Assembly: GCA_020442465.1 (NCBI GenBank)
Contig: JAGRJY010000086.1
Location: 1-64,000, forward strand
DNA length: 64,000 bases
Source of the DNA: Lysobacterales bacterium
GTDB taxonomy: Bacteria > Pseudomonadota > Gammaproteobacteria > Xanthomonadales > Xanthomonadaceae
Direction: 5' to 3'
Within the stretch, counting starts at the first letter, position 1. Every line of letters begins with the position of its first letter. The notes beneath the pieces are model-generated. The model ran no database searches. It was given only the letters and a program-made list of their open reading frames with translations, and had not been told where the DNA came from. Positions 19,850-30,200 of this stretch are shown here, piece by piece. A program made the translations under genes and the position numbers.

Positions 19850-21211
19850 ATGGCCGAACCCATCCACCACGAGAAGTCCGCCAGACAGCTGAAGCTGCTG
19901 TCGCAGGCGCTCGATTCGGGGCGGCTGGGACCGGTGCGCCGCCTGGTCAATACGCTGGCGCCGGCAGAGATCGGACACCTGCTCGAGTCGCTGCCTCCCG
20001 GAAAACGCGAAGTCGTGTGGGGACTGGTCGATGCCGAAGACGACGGCGAGGTCCTGCTGCACGTCGGCGACGAAGTCCGCGAGGCGCTCATCGCCGACAT
20101 GGACACCGAGGAGCTGGTCGCCGCCGTCGAAGATCTCGACATCGACGACCTCGCCGACCTCGTCGAGGACCTGCCCGACCAGGTGATCGAGGAAGTGCTG
20201 AAGTCGATGGACCGCGAGAACCGCGAGCGCCTCGAACAAGTGCTGTCCTACCCGGAGGACACCGCCGGTCGCCTGATGAACCCGGATGTGGTGACGGTGC
20301 GCGCCGATGTCACCATCGACGTGGTGCTTCGCTATCTGCGCCTGCGCGGCGAGTTGCCCGAGCACACCGACCACCTGTTCGTGGTCAGTCGCCGGCACCA
20401 GTACCTGGGGCGACTGTCGATTGCCAGCCTGGTCACCCACGAGCCCGCGCAGCGCATCAACGAGCTGATCGACGACGAGCAGCCGGCGATCCAGGTCGAC
20501 ACGTCGGCGAACTCGGTGGCCAACCAGTTTTCCGACCACGACTGGATCAGTGCACCGGTGGTCGACTCGAACAACATCCTGTTGGGTCGCATCACGATCG
20601 ATGACGTGGTCGACATCATTCGCGACCAGGCTGAGCACCAGGCGTTGGCCAGCGCCGGTCTCGATGAAGAAGAGGACCTGTTCAGCCCGGTGCCGCGGGC
20701 CGCGCGTCGCCGCGCCCTGTGGCTGGGCATCAACCTCGCTACCGCCTTCCTCGCTTCGTGGGTCATCGGTCTGTTCGAAGCCACGCTTGAACAGGTCGTT
20801 GCGCTGGCGGTGCTGATGCCGATCGTGGCCAGCATGGGTGGCATCGCCGGCACCCAGACGCTGACCCTGATGGTGCGCGGCCTCGCGCTGGGCCAGGTCG
20901 GCTTCGGCAACATGCGGGCCCTGCTGACCAAGGAGCTGCTGGTCGGACTGTTGAACGGCGCGGCCTGGGCAGTTGTGGTGGGCACCCTGGCCGGCATCTG
21001 GTTTGCCGACCTGCGCATCGGATTCGTCATCGCCGCGGCGATGGGCATCAACCTGATCGCGGCAGCCTTGGCCGGCGTGGCGGTGCCGCTGATGCTGAAA
21101 CGGATGGCAGTCGACCCGGCGCTGGCCGGCGGCGTGGTGCTGACGACGGTGACCGACGTGATCGGATTCCTCGCCTTCCTCGGACTCGGCACCCTGGTGC
21201 TGCTCGGCTGA
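19850..21211 (+). CDS. mgtE: Magnesium transporter MgtE
   Basis: 453 aa, the usual MgtE length. Inner-membrane Mg2+ channel. Seen: an N-terminal acidic helical domain (residues 1-130) with repeated LDIDDLADLVEDLP-type motifs. Two CBS domains follow (about 135-255; SYPEDTAGRLMNPD and IDDVVDIIRDQ). The C-terminal half is a five-helix pore with the signature PIVASMGGIAGTQ and AAMGINLIAAALAG. The ATG at 19850 is chosen over the GTG at 19838 because GGAG lies 8 nt upstream of it. In xanthomonads mgtE is commonly found beside the PTS operon. Here it is about 7.5 kb downstream of ptsI with envelope genes in between. Confidence 0.96.
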   Translation: MAEPIHHEKSARQLKLLSQALDSGRLGPVRRLVNTLAPAEIGHLLESLPPGKREVVWGLVDAEDDGEVLLHVGDEVREALIADMDTEELVAAVEDLDIDDLADLVEDLPDQVIEEVLKSMDRENRERLEQVLSYPEDTAGRLMNPDVVTVRADVTIDVVLRYLRLRGELPEHTDHLFVVSRRHQYLGRLSIASLVTHEPAQRINELIDDEQPAIQVDTSANSVANQFSDHDWISAPVVDSNNILLGRITIDDVVDIIRDQAEHQALASAGLDEEEDLFSPVPRAARRRALWLGINLATAFLASWVIGLFEATLEQVVALAVLMPIVASMGGIAGTQTLTLMVRGLALGQVGFGNMRALLTKELLVGLLNGAAWAVVVGTLAGIWFADLRIGFVIAAAMGINLIAAALAGVAVPLMLKRMAVDPALAGGVVLTTVTDVIGFLAFLGLGTLVLLG

Positions 21212-21230
21212 GCGCCGTCGATATCCTGGG

Positions 21231-21950
21231 CTATGACGTGCCTGCGCCGCGCTTCGCTCGCTCGGCCATGGTCTCGGCGACCTTGTTGCGCAGGTAGGCC
21301 GGTTCGACGCAATCCCAGCGCTGGCCGGCGGATCGGGCTGCGTCGGCGAGGGCCAGGCGGACCACGTCACGCGCACGCGGCAAGGCTTCCGGCTGAGTCG
21401 AAACGAGTCGCGCGCCAAGCCGATGTGTCAGCACGCCGTCTGCGGCCTTGAAGCCGGTACCCACGCCGCACAGCGTTTCACCACCGGGGCAGTCGATCGA
21501 CGACGGATCCCCCATCCACTCGTCGCCCAGCGATTGTGGCAGGCCGTCGGCGTCGAGGGTGTACATGCCGAGGTACACCTCGCCCATGCGTGCGTCGATC
21601 GCGGCGAGCACCGAGCCGCCTTCCCCGCTGCCGTGTTCAGGGGCCTGCGCCGCCAGAGCCCGCAGGGTGGACACGGGAAAGACCGGACGATCGAGCGCGA
21701 ATGCCAGGCCCTGTGCCACCGACACCCCCAGACGCACGCCGGTGAATCCTCCCGGGCCACGCCCCACGGCAATCGCATCGAGATCGCTCCGTGCGATGCC
21801 CGCGTCCTCGAGCAGCGCCTGCGCCCAAGCCAGCACCAGCTCGGCATGCCGCCGAGGCGCCAGCTCATGACGGTCGAACAGACGCCCATCCGACCACAGC
21901 GCCACGCTGCACGCCTCGGTACTGGTCTCCAGCGCGAGCAGGTGCCTCAT
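21231..21950 (-). CDS. tsaB: tRNA threonylcarbamoyladenosine biosynthesis protein TsaB
   Basis: 239-aa ASKHA-fold protein that dimerises with TsaD to make the t6A37 modification of ANN-decoding tRNAs. Seen: the N-terminal LLALETSTEACSVAL and the core GRGPGGFTGVRLGVSVAQGLA, both hallmark TsaB segments. It is the last gene of a five-gene overlapping operon, and its ATG overlaps the VOC gene stop (ATGA). It is convergent with mgtE, only 20 bp apart, with no obvious terminator in the gap. Confidence 0.95.
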   Translation of the reverse strand: MRHLLALETSTEACSVALWSDGRLFDRHELAPRRHAELVLAWAQALLEDAGIARSDLDAIAVGRGPGGFTGVRLGVSVAQGLAFALDRPVFPVSTLRALAAQAPEHGSGEGGSVLAAIDARMGEVYLGMYTLDADGLPQSLGDEWMGDPSSIDCPGGETLCGVGTGFKAADGVLTHRLGARLVSTQPEALPRARDVVRLALADAARSAGQRWDCVEPAYLRNKVAETMAERAKRGAGTS

Positions 21951-22369
21951 GCCGGCTTGTCGTCCTCCGCTGCAGCATCAGCCTGCTGCCAGAGTTCGAT
22001 CAGGGTGCCCTCGGGGTCGACGACGTAGCCGAACTTGCCGTACTCACCGTCCTCGCGGCGATCGAGCACCTCGCAGCCCTGGGCGCGCAGGTGCGCCAGC
22101 ATGGCGTCGACATCGTCCACGCGCAGGTTGAGCATGAACGCCTTGCCGCTGGGCGCGAAGTACTGCGTGTCTTCGGCAAAGGGCGACCAGACGGTGTAGC
22201 CCGCGTTCTCGCTGTCGACCGCACGCCAGGGGAACGACGCGCCGCCCCAGGCCTCCACCGGAAAGCCGAGCTTGTCGCGATACCAGGCGCCGAGTGCCTT
22301 GGGGTCCTTGGCGCGAAAAAACACGCCACCGATCGCGCGAACCCTGGGTGTTGCCGAACCGTCGCTCAT
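21947..22369 (-). CDS. VOC/glyoxalase family protein
   Basis: 140-aa vicinal oxygen chelate fold protein with paired beta-alpha-beta-beta-beta modules. Seen: the N-terminal FFRAKDPKALGAWYRDKLGF and the C-terminal VVDPEGTLIELWQQ, where the Glu is a likely metal ligand. Members include glyoxalase I, dioxygenases and antibiotic-binding proteins, and no specific substrate can be assigned. It overlaps the helicase gene upstream and tsaB downstream by 4 nt each (ATGA), so it is translated from the operon by coupling. Confidence 0.87.
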   Translation of the reverse strand: MSDGSATPRVRAIGGVFFRAKDPKALGAWYRDKLGFPVEAWGGASFPWRAVDSENAGYTVWSPFAEDTQYFAPSGKAFMLNLRVDDVDAMLAHLRAQGCEVLDRREDGEYGKFGYVVDPEGTLIELWQQADAAAEDDKPA

Positions 22370-24312
22370 GAGATCTGCTCCTTCCGACCAGTTCGCTCAT
22401 CGTGCAGGAATCGGACGACCTCATCCACCTCGCGCGTGCGCGCGAACGGCGGCAGGCTGTCGATGAAGAGACGGCCGTACGGCTTGGTCACCAGCCGCGT
22501 GTCTCCAAGCACCAGCACGCCTCGATCATCGTGCGTGCGGATCAGTCGGCCCGCGCCCTGCTTGAGTGCGATCACCGCGGCCGGCAGCTGCCAATCGCGA
22601 AACGGATTGCCGCCACCTCGACGCAGCACGTCGAGACGGGCTTCCAGCACGGGGTCATCGGGGGCCGCAAACGGCAGCTTGTCGATGACCACCACGCTGA
22701 GGGCGTCGCCGGCCACGTCGACGCCCTCCCAGAAACTCGCGGCACCGAGCAGCACGCCGTTGCCCGAGTCGCGGAACGCCTCGAGCAAGCGTGTGCGCGG
22801 CTGCGTGCCCTGCACGAACAGAGGATAGTCGCAGCGGTCCGGCAGCTGCTCGGCTGCCTCGCGCAAGGCGCGATGCGAGGTGAACAGCAGAAACGCCCGA
22901 CCCTTCGATGCCTCGATTACCGGCAGCACGGCGTCCAGCAACCGGGTGACGAAGCTGCGATCGCTGGGCTCGGGCAGTCCCTTCGGAAGATACGCGAGCG
23001 CCTGGTTGGGATAGTCGAAGGGGCTGGACTCCAGCAGGGTCTCCGGCGCATCCAGCCCAAGCTGGCGTGCAAAGTGATCGAAGTGGCCGCCGACCGCGAG
23101 GGTGGCCGAGGTGAACACCCAGGCCGCGCCCGTGCGCTCGCGGAATCCGCGCAAGGGACCGGAAACATCCAGCGGTGTCTGACTGAGCGAGAATCCCCGC
23201 GGACTGATTTCGTACCAGCGAACGTGCTTGTCGTCGCCGTCGCCCAGCATCTGCTGCAGTCGGGCCATCAGATCGGACGCACGCTCATGACCGTGCTCGA
23301 ACCCGACGCTGCTCTCCACCAGCGGCGCCAGCGCCTCGACCAGGGCTTCCAGCGCCGCCCCCATGTCGCGCAAGCCTTCCAGCACGCCGGGCAACGCCAG
23401 CACGCGCTGCAAGGGGCCGCGCGAAGGCTGGTCCTCGAACGTGAGCCGCGCCTGGCGCACCGCCTGCTCCAGCGCGGCAACCGGTACGCGCAGGGTGGCA
23501 AGGCTACCGGTAACTTGTGCGGTTTCCGCCAGCACATCGCGCCCCAGATCGAGCAGCTGTCGCGTGGATACGTGCCGGCTGAAGAACTGCGAGGCCAGTT
23601 CGGGCACCTGGTGGGCCTCGTCCAGCACGAAGACGTGCGCACCAGGAAGAATCTCGCCAAAGCCTTCTTCGCGCAGTGCCATGTCGGCGAGCAGCAGGTG
23701 GTGGTTGACCACCACGATGTCCGCGTCCTGCGCCTCGCGTCGGGCACGCACCACGAAGCATTCGTCGTACAGGGGACATTCGCTGCCGAGGCAGTTGTCG
23801 GTCGTCGACGTCACCTGTGGCCACAGCGGAGAGTCTTCCGGCACGGCCACCAGTTCGGCGACGTCGCCCGACCGCGTGCGCCCGGCCCAGGCCACCACGT
23901 CGACGAGCTGGGCCGCGATCTCACGGGTCGCGAAGCGTCCCTCCCGTCGCGCCTGATCGAGGCGGTGCACACACACGTAGTTGGCGCGACCCTTGAGCAA
24001 CGCCGTCCGGGTCGACACGCCCAGCGCATCGCGCATGCGCGGCAGGTCGCGCTCGAACAGCTGGTCCTGCAGTGCCTTGGTGCCGGTCGAGACGATGGCG
24101 CGCAGCCCGGAGAGCAACACCGGCACCAGGTAGGCGTAGGTCTTGCCGGTGCCGGTTCCGGCCTCGGCGATCAGCGTGCCTGCAGCGTCGATGGCGTCGG
24201 CGATGGCTTCGGCGAGACGCTGCTGGGTCGGTCGGGCCACGAAGCCCGGCAGCCCTTGCGATGCCGGCCCGGACGACGACAGGGCGGCGACGCTGCGGTC
24301 GGCGAGTGTCAC
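22366..24312 (-). CDS. yoaA: DinG/YoaA-family ATP-dependent DNA helicase
   Basis: 648-aa superfamily 2 XPD-like helicase. Seen: Walker A in LIAEAGTGTGKTYAYL, a four-cysteine iron-sulfur region (VCVH, then NCLGSECPLYDEC), the DEAH box in VFVLDEAHQVPEL, and C-terminal motifs SFWEGVDV and QGAGRLIRTHDDRG. The length and layout fit YoaA rather than the longer DinG. YoaA works with DNA polymerase III chi in repair of blocked replication in E. coli. The GTG start at 24312 is chosen because it forms a GTGA overlap with the preceding lipoprotein gene and gives the normal N-terminus; an open frame continues to 24339. Confidence 0.93.
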   Translation of the reverse strand: MTLADRSVAALSSSGPASQGLPGFVARPTQQRLAEAIADAIDAAGTLIAEAGTGTGKTYAYLVPVLLSGLRAIVSTGTKALQDQLFERDLPRMRDALGVSTRTALLKGRANYVCVHRLDQARREGRFATREIAAQLVDVVAWAGRTRSGDVAELVAVPEDSPLWPQVTSTTDNCLGSECPLYDECFVVRARREAQDADIVVVNHHLLLADMALREEGFGEILPGAHVFVLDEAHQVPELASQFFSRHVSTRQLLDLGRDVLAETAQVTGSLATLRVPVAALEQAVRQARLTFEDQPSRGPLQRVLALPGVLEGLRDMGAALEALVEALAPLVESSVGFEHGHERASDLMARLQQMLGDGDDKHVRWYEISPRGFSLSQTPLDVSGPLRGFRERTGAAWVFTSATLAVGGHFDHFARQLGLDAPETLLESSPFDYPNQALAYLPKGLPEPSDRSFVTRLLDAVLPVIEASKGRAFLLFTSHRALREAAEQLPDRCDYPLFVQGTQPRTRLLEAFRDSGNGVLLGAASFWEGVDVAGDALSVVVIDKLPFAAPDDPVLEARLDVLRRGGGNPFRDWQLPAAVIALKQGAGRLIRTHDDRGVLVLGDTRLVTKPYGRLFIDSLPPFARTREVDEVVRFLHDERTGRKEQIS

Positions 24313-24845
24313 ATCCGCACGGGCGGCATGACCACGCACTGCGTCAGCTGCTGTGCCGCGCGGTCGGCGCCCGCTCCGTCACCGACGGCATCGCGGGCGA
24401 GGCGCACGGTCGCCCAGTTGCGCCGGCACAGTCCGCCCAGCCGCGGCCCTTTCTCGAACGAGCGTGCAGCCAGACGTTCGGCTTCGTCGAACACGCCGAG
24501 CGCGAGCTGCATCTCCGCCGAGTGCTGCAGCAGCTCGGGGTCATCGGCACTCAATGACAGCGCCTGGCGCAGCGCAAGCGCCGCGGCCCGATAGTCGGAT
24601 GCCGCTTCGGCGCGTACGGCTTCGTGGACGAAATCCTGCACCGATGTCTCGCGCAGCGGCGCAACTTCAACGACGTCTCCGGCATCTGCGCCAGCCGCCC
24701 GCACCTCAGCCAGCAGATCCACTGCCTGCGGCGCCGCAGCCGGGGCGACGACTTCGGCCTGCCGCAGCTGAGGCTCCGAACAGGCGGTCAGCAGCAGGCA
24801 GGCGACCAGGGCAGGAACGGGCAGGCGGCAGGACACGTCAGTCAT
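24309..24845 (-). CDS. Small TPR-type lipoprotein
   Basis: 178-aa predicted lipoprotein. Seen: a signal peptide ending in the lipobox LLTAC-S at about residue 22, then an alanine-rich spacer. A helical repeat region (YRAAALALRQALSLSADDPELLQHSAEM and onward) looks like one or two tetratricopeptide repeats. The ATG at 24845 overlaps the PBP1B stop by 8 nt, and its own stop overlaps the helicase start. The linkage to PBP1B suggests an outer-membrane partner or activator of the penicillin-binding protein, similar in principle to LpoB, but sequence similarity to LpoB is not apparent. Function is inference only. Confidence 0.72.
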   Translation of the reverse strand: MTDVSCRLPVPALVACLLLTACSEPQLRQAEVVAPAAAPQAVDLLAEVRAAGADAGDVVEVAPLRETSVQDFVHEAVRAEAASDYRAAALALRQALSLSADDPELLQHSAEMQLALGVFDEAERLAARSFEKGPRLGGLCRRNWATVRLARDAVGDGAGADRAAQQLTQCVVMPPVRM

Positions 24846-27099
24846 CTCCAAAGTCGAACCAGTCTCGCAGGCGCGCAAGAGTACAGCCTCGCGACTCGAA
24901 AGGGGCATATCCGGGCACGAACGGGTAGGACTGCGCGCCGGGGCATTGGGGGTCCGTACGCACCCACTCGTCTTCAGCCACCCAGGACCACTCGAAGCTG
25001 TCTTCGGACCGGGAGAGCACTTTGCCCGGCGTCGGCCGCATCATCGCCGACCACAGGCGCAGCGCACCGGTCGAGCCGTACAGGCCGGTCGGCCGGTTCG
25101 CATCATCACCGACCCATACCACGCCCAGCCTGGAACCCGTGTAGCCAGCGAACCAGCTGTCCCGGCTGTCGTCGCTGGTGCCGGTCTTGCCGGCCGGGTG
25201 CCAGGGGCCGAACCCGTCACGCTGCAAGCTGCTCGAGGTGCCCGACTCGGCGGCCTCCTGCAGTGCCCAGGTCACCAGCCGGGTCGCCAGGGCATCACCG
25301 GGATCGGCGTCGGGCGGCGCCCGAACATATCGTTTGAGCGCCTGGCCATCGGCGTCGAGCACGCCGCGCACCGCCTGCAGCGGCTGGATCTGCCCGCGGG
25401 TGGCGAGAAACTGGTAGAGCTGGGCTATTTGCAGCGGCGACAGATCGATGGCGCCCAGCATCAGCGATGGGTGCGCTGGTGCGTCGACGCCGATCAGCAC
25501 CTGGATCAGTCGTGACAGCCTGTCGACGCCGATGTCGAGGCCAACCCGGACGGTCGCCTGATTGTAGGAATGAATCAGCGCCTGAAGCAGGGTCACCTTG
25601 CCGTGGCTGGTGCGGTCGCTGTTCTCCGGCGACCAGGTCTTGCCGCCGCTGACCCGCACCATCAGCGGCGCGTCATCGACGCGATGCGCCAGCGAATAGC
25701 GATCGGGCTGCGCCAATGCCAGCAGGTAGACGAAGGGCTTGAGCAGCGAACCCACCTGCCGGCGCGCATCCAGTGCCCGATTGAAACTGGAAGTCGTTTC
25801 TCCCCGGCCGCCGACCAGCGCTTCGATGGTGCCGTCCTCGGTGTCGGTGACGACAATCGCGGCCTGCAGGCTCACATCGGGCTTGGCCTTGAGGCCGGCG
25901 AGCTCCTTCTCCAGGGTGCGCTCGGACTGCGCCTGGATGCTCGGCGCCAGCGTGGTCAGCACGGTCAGCCCCGCGCCGTTGAGACTCTCCGGCGGGTAGT
26001 CATCCTGCAGTTGCCGGTGCACCAGCTGCATGAACCCGGGATGCCGATTGGACGACAGCCTGCCGCGTGCGGTGACGCCGAGGGATTCGCGCTTGGCCGC
26101 GTCCGCGACCGCCTGTTCGATCACCTCGGTCTCGACCAGGGTGTCGAGCACTCGATCGCGCCGCTCGGTGGCGCGGTCGGGATGCCGCCGGGGATCGAGA
26201 TAGGAAGGGCCCCGAATCAGGCCGATAAGCAGCGCGCCCTGCGCCGTGCTCAGCTGGTCGACATCCTTGCCGAACCAGAACTCCGCGCCGGCACCGAGGC
26301 CGTGTACGGACTGCGCGCCCTGCTGCCCGAGGTAGACCTGGTTGATGTAGGCCTCGAGAATGCGCCCCTTGTCGAAGCGGGCCTCGATAACCAGCGCATA
26401 GGCCGCTTCCTTGAGCTTGCGGCTGAGCGTCTGCGCGCGCGTGAGATACAGATTGCGCACCAGCTGCTGGGTGATCGTGCTGCCGCCCTGGCGCACTTCA
26501 CCGGCACGCACATTGGCCCACAGCGCGCGGAAGATGCCGAGCAGGTCGACGCCGCGGTGATGCTTGAAACCGCGGTCTTCCACCGCCTGCAGGGTCGCGA
26601 GCAGTTCGGGCGGCACTTCGCCCAGGCGCAGGAGCCTGCGTTCTTCCCGACTGCTGCCGTAGAACGTGGCAATGCGAGCCGGATCGATGCGCAGCGCCTC
26701 GATGGCCCCGCCACCGGCCGAGCGCAGCGACTGCACCCGGCCACCGGCCACGCGGACCTCCGCCAGCTGCTTCGGCTGGGCGCGGTCGATGTCGGCAAAC
26801 GGTCGGGTGTGCACGGTGAAACGGTCGCCGGACACGGAATACGATCCCGGGCCGCGACCTCCCTCCCGGTACTCGCTGGCGGCCAGTTCGCTGCGCAGCT
26901 GCGCGTCGGTCATCGGTGAACCGACGCGAAGCTCCAGCGGGCGCGCGTACACGCGGGTGGGCTCTTTCCAGACCAGGCGTCCGAACTCGCCCTGCAGCCA
27001 GCGGTCTACACCCCAGAAATACAGGCCGAGAAAGCCGATGCCGGCTCCGAACAAGAACCACGAAGTCGCCTTGGCGATACGCCGGAACGGAACGGTCAT
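24838..27099 (-). CDS. mrcB: Penicillin-binding protein 1B (bifunctional transglycosylase/transpeptidase)
   Basis: 753-aa class A PBP that polymerises and crosslinks peptidoglycan. Seen: a short cytoplasmic N-terminus, a membrane segment (SWFLFGAGIGFLGLYFWGV), and a UB2H-like region. The GT51 domain carries the catalytic Glu in VEDRGFKHHRGVD near residue 172 and RQGGSTITQQLVRNL. The transpeptidase domain has SLLK near residue 450, SYN and KTGTSDDSRDSW near 636. The start at 27099 (MTVPFRRI) gives a normal topology; the upstream frame to 27354 is antisense to the giant glycosyltransferase and has no clear start. First gene of the overlapping PBP1B-lipoprotein-yoaA-VOC-tsaB operon. Confidence 0.95.
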   Translation of the reverse strand: MTVPFRRIAKATSWFLFGAGIGFLGLYFWGVDRWLQGEFGRLVWKEPTRVYARPLELRVGSPMTDAQLRSELAASEYREGGRGPGSYSVSGDRFTVHTRPFADIDRAQPKQLAEVRVAGGRVQSLRSAGGGAIEALRIDPARIATFYGSSREERRLLRLGEVPPELLATLQAVEDRGFKHHRGVDLLGIFRALWANVRAGEVRQGGSTITQQLVRNLYLTRAQTLSRKLKEAAYALVIEARFDKGRILEAYINQVYLGQQGAQSVHGLGAGAEFWFGKDVDQLSTAQGALLIGLIRGPSYLDPRRHPDRATERRDRVLDTLVETEVIEQAVADAAKRESLGVTARGRLSSNRHPGFMQLVHRQLQDDYPPESLNGAGLTVLTTLAPSIQAQSERTLEKELAGLKAKPDVSLQAAIVVTDTEDGTIEALVGGRGETTSSFNRALDARRQVGSLLKPFVYLLALAQPDRYSLAHRVDDAPLMVRVSGGKTWSPENSDRTSHGKVTLLQALIHSYNQATVRVGLDIGVDRLSRLIQVLIGVDAPAHPSLMLGAIDLSPLQIAQLYQFLATRGQIQPLQAVRGVLDADGQALKRYVRAPPDADPGDALATRLVTWALQEAAESGTSSSLQRDGFGPWHPAGKTGTSDDSRDSWFAGYTGSRLGVVWVGDDANRPTGLYGSTGALRLWSAMMRPTPGKVLSRSEDSFEWSWVAEDEWVRTDPQCPGAQSYPFVPGYAPFESRGCTLARLRDWFDFGDD

Positions 27100-27200
27100 C
27101 GGGCGGCGCTGGGATGCCGGACGGCGATCGAGGGTGAAGAAAGGTGCAGGGGCGGCATTCCGGTCCAGCGGCTGGTTGTTCGCCGGTACGGCGGGCGATA

Positions 27201-30200
27201 ATGCGTAGTTTAGCCGTCCCGACCCCGGATTCCGCCCGACGAGGCCTGAACGGGCCGGTCGCCACGGACCAGCGAGACACGATCCTGTTGCCCACGCCCA
27301 CCGCCATCCCGAACCTGCGCATCGCCGTCTACGGGTCCCCGGACATCGCGCCACCAGCTTCCTGGTGGCGAGCGCTGCGCGCCGTGGGCCCGATCACGCT
27401 GTGCAGCCATGAGCCACTTTCCGCGCAGACGGAGGGCAGCGGCGTGGAGGCCGGGTGTCTGGTGACGAGCCCGGAAGAGCCGGAACAGGTGCTGCGGGCG
27501 CTCGCCACGCTCGGCGGCGCGCAGGCCTGGTTGCTGGTGCGCCGCGATGCGGTGTTGCCCGCCGGGCTCCCGCAGCGTGTCGCGCGCTGGATGGCAGCCG
27601 CCGGCGGGCGCGCAGTCTCGCCCTGCACACCCGAATTCGGCCAGCCGCCGCGCGTCGACCAGGCCCTGGTCGGCAATTTGGCCGCCCAAGCCGAACGTGC
27701 TGGCGACACGGCCGCCGCGCGTGACCGATGGATGTGGAATCGCGGGCGCCGCGCCAGCCTCGAGGTGCGTGGCGCCTCGGCCCTGCTGAGCCTGTGGCCG
27801 GCCGCGCTGCTCGCCCGCCTCGATGCGGAAGCCGGTTCGATGCAGCACGCACCGGCCTTGCTGATGCAGGACAGCTGGGTTGAAGCGGGAAGCGCGCAGA
27901 CTGTCGCCACCACGTCGGGCGAGCATATCGGGCTCGATCAGCGCCCCGTCCTGCTGCATGTCCTGCACGGATGGGGTGGCGGCGCCGAACGCTTCGTCTC
28001 CGACTTTGCCAGCCACGACACGGCGTTCCAGCATCTGATCCTGCGTGCGGAAACCGACCCGACACGCCAGCTCGCCGGGGTCGCGCTCACCCTGCATCGA
28101 CCGGGTGAAGAGTCGGCACTGCAGCGCTGGCCGCTGGCACCAGCCATTGCGTCGTGTGTGCTGCAGCACGCCATGCACGCGGAAATCCTGCGCCGGATCT
28201 GTGCCGACTACGGCGTCGGTGGCCTGCTGGTCTCCTCGGCGATCGGGCACGCACTCGACGTGCTCGACACCGGGCTGCCCACGGCCATCGTGTGCCACGA
28301 CTACTTTCCGGTCTGGCCTGGACTGTCGGCCGATTTCGGCGACACCCGGGCCGATTTCGGCGCCGGCGCACTCGCCGCGGCGCTGACGCAGGACCCGCAC
28401 GGTTTTCCCTTCGGCACGCGCGACCCCGAACACTGGCAGTCACTGCGTGACCGATGGGTGCGGCGCATTGTCGAGCGGAACATGCCGCTGTTCGCGCCGA
28501 GCACGACGGTGCGCGCCAACCTGACCCGCATCGAACCGTCGTTGGCGGCCGCGTCGTGGGTGATGGCGCCGCACGGTCTGGCCCCATGGCCCAAGCCGGC
28601 ACCGGATTGGACCGCCCAGCGCGCTCCCGTGCGCCTTCTGGTGCCGGGGCGCATTCACGCCGGCAAGGGCGAGCGCCTGCTGCGTGCGCTGGCGCAACGT
28701 CTGCCGGACGGAATTGAACTGATCCTGCTCGGTGCCGGCGCGGCAGGCATGCAGTTCTTCGGCTGCCGTGGCTTCCACGTGGTGATGAACTACGAACGCG
28801 ACGCGCTGCCGCAGTGGATCGCCGAGCTGCGGCCAGCCGCCGCACTGTTGCTCTCCACCGTCGCCGAGACCTATTCGTACACGCTGTCGGAAATGCGCAG
28901 TCTGGGCGTGCCCGTGCTGGCCACCCGGCGTGGAAGTTTTGCCGAGCGCATTCGCGATGGCGTCGATGGTGCACTGATCGACGTCGACCCCGAGGCCCTG
29001 CTGCGCTGGATGCAGGGGCTGCTGGACGGCACGGCATCGCTTCCTCCCGGGACAACGCCCGACACCCCACTCGACACGCCATCGCTCGACGACATGTGTC
29101 GTCGCTATGACGACGCCCTGGCGCTGGAGCCCCCTGCCTTGCCCCCCATCGAATCGATGTCACCGACCGAACTCGCCCTGTCCGAAGCTGAATTCACGCG
29201 TGATGCGCTGCACGAGGAACTCGCCAGCACGCGCAACCGACTGACGGCCAGCGTCGACGAATCCGATCGTCGCGGCACCTGGGCGCGTGAGCAGAGTGCC
29301 TTGGCGGAAGAGCGACTGGACTGGGCGCGAAACCTCGAGGACGAACTCGGCGGCACCAAGACGGCGCTGCAGTCCGCCAACGATCACGTGGACGAACTCG
29401 GCGTCGAAATCCGCCGGCTGCAGGAACGCGAGAACGAACTCGAGTCCATCATCCAGGACGTCACGCGCCATCGGGACGAGATTCTGGCCAGCAGCTCCTG
29501 GCGACTCACCCGTCCGCTTCGCGGCGCGCGGCGCCTGGTCGACCGCGTACACGCCACCTTGCGCTACCGCCTGGCCCGTCTGGCATCGCTGCAACGGCGC
29601 GGCACGCAGAGTCTGCGCACGCGCGGGCTCAATGCGACCTTGCGTCGCGCTCAGGAGGAGCTGCGCCGTGGCACGAAGTCTCCCGGACCGGCGGCCGTGC
29701 ACGTTGACGTGTCGCGCGATCTGAGCGGCATAGCATTCGCGCACCACGATGCCCCGCGGGCGAGCGTGGTCATCCCAGCCTACAACCACCTCGATCACAC
29801 CATCACCTGCCTGCGTTCGCTGGCCGAACACGCGCCCGCATTGGCGATGGAAGTCATTGTGGTGGACGACTGCGGCCAGGACGAAACCGCTGAACTGCTG
29901 CCCGCAGTGCCGGGGCTGGTCTTTCACCGCAATGCCGAGAATCTCGGATTCATCGGCGCGTGCAATGCCGGCGCCAGCCTGGCCCGCGGCGAATTCGTCG
30001 TCTTCCTCAACAACGACACGGCGGTTCGCGCCGGCTGGCTCGACGCACTGGTCGAGACTTTCGACCGGCACCGCGACGTCGGCCTGGTCGGCGCCAAGCT
30101 GATCTATCCGGACGGACGCCTGCAGGAAGCCGGCGGCATCGTGTTCGCCGATGGTTCGGGCTGGAACTACGGACGCTTCGACGATCCGGGCGCTCCGGCC

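Noticed and set aside
22402-24594. Plus-strand 730-codon frame opposite the helicase
   Set aside because: Antisense shadow of yoaA, which has all its motifs.
25570-26919. Plus-strand 449-codon frame opposite PBP1B
   Set aside because: Antisense shadow of mrcB.
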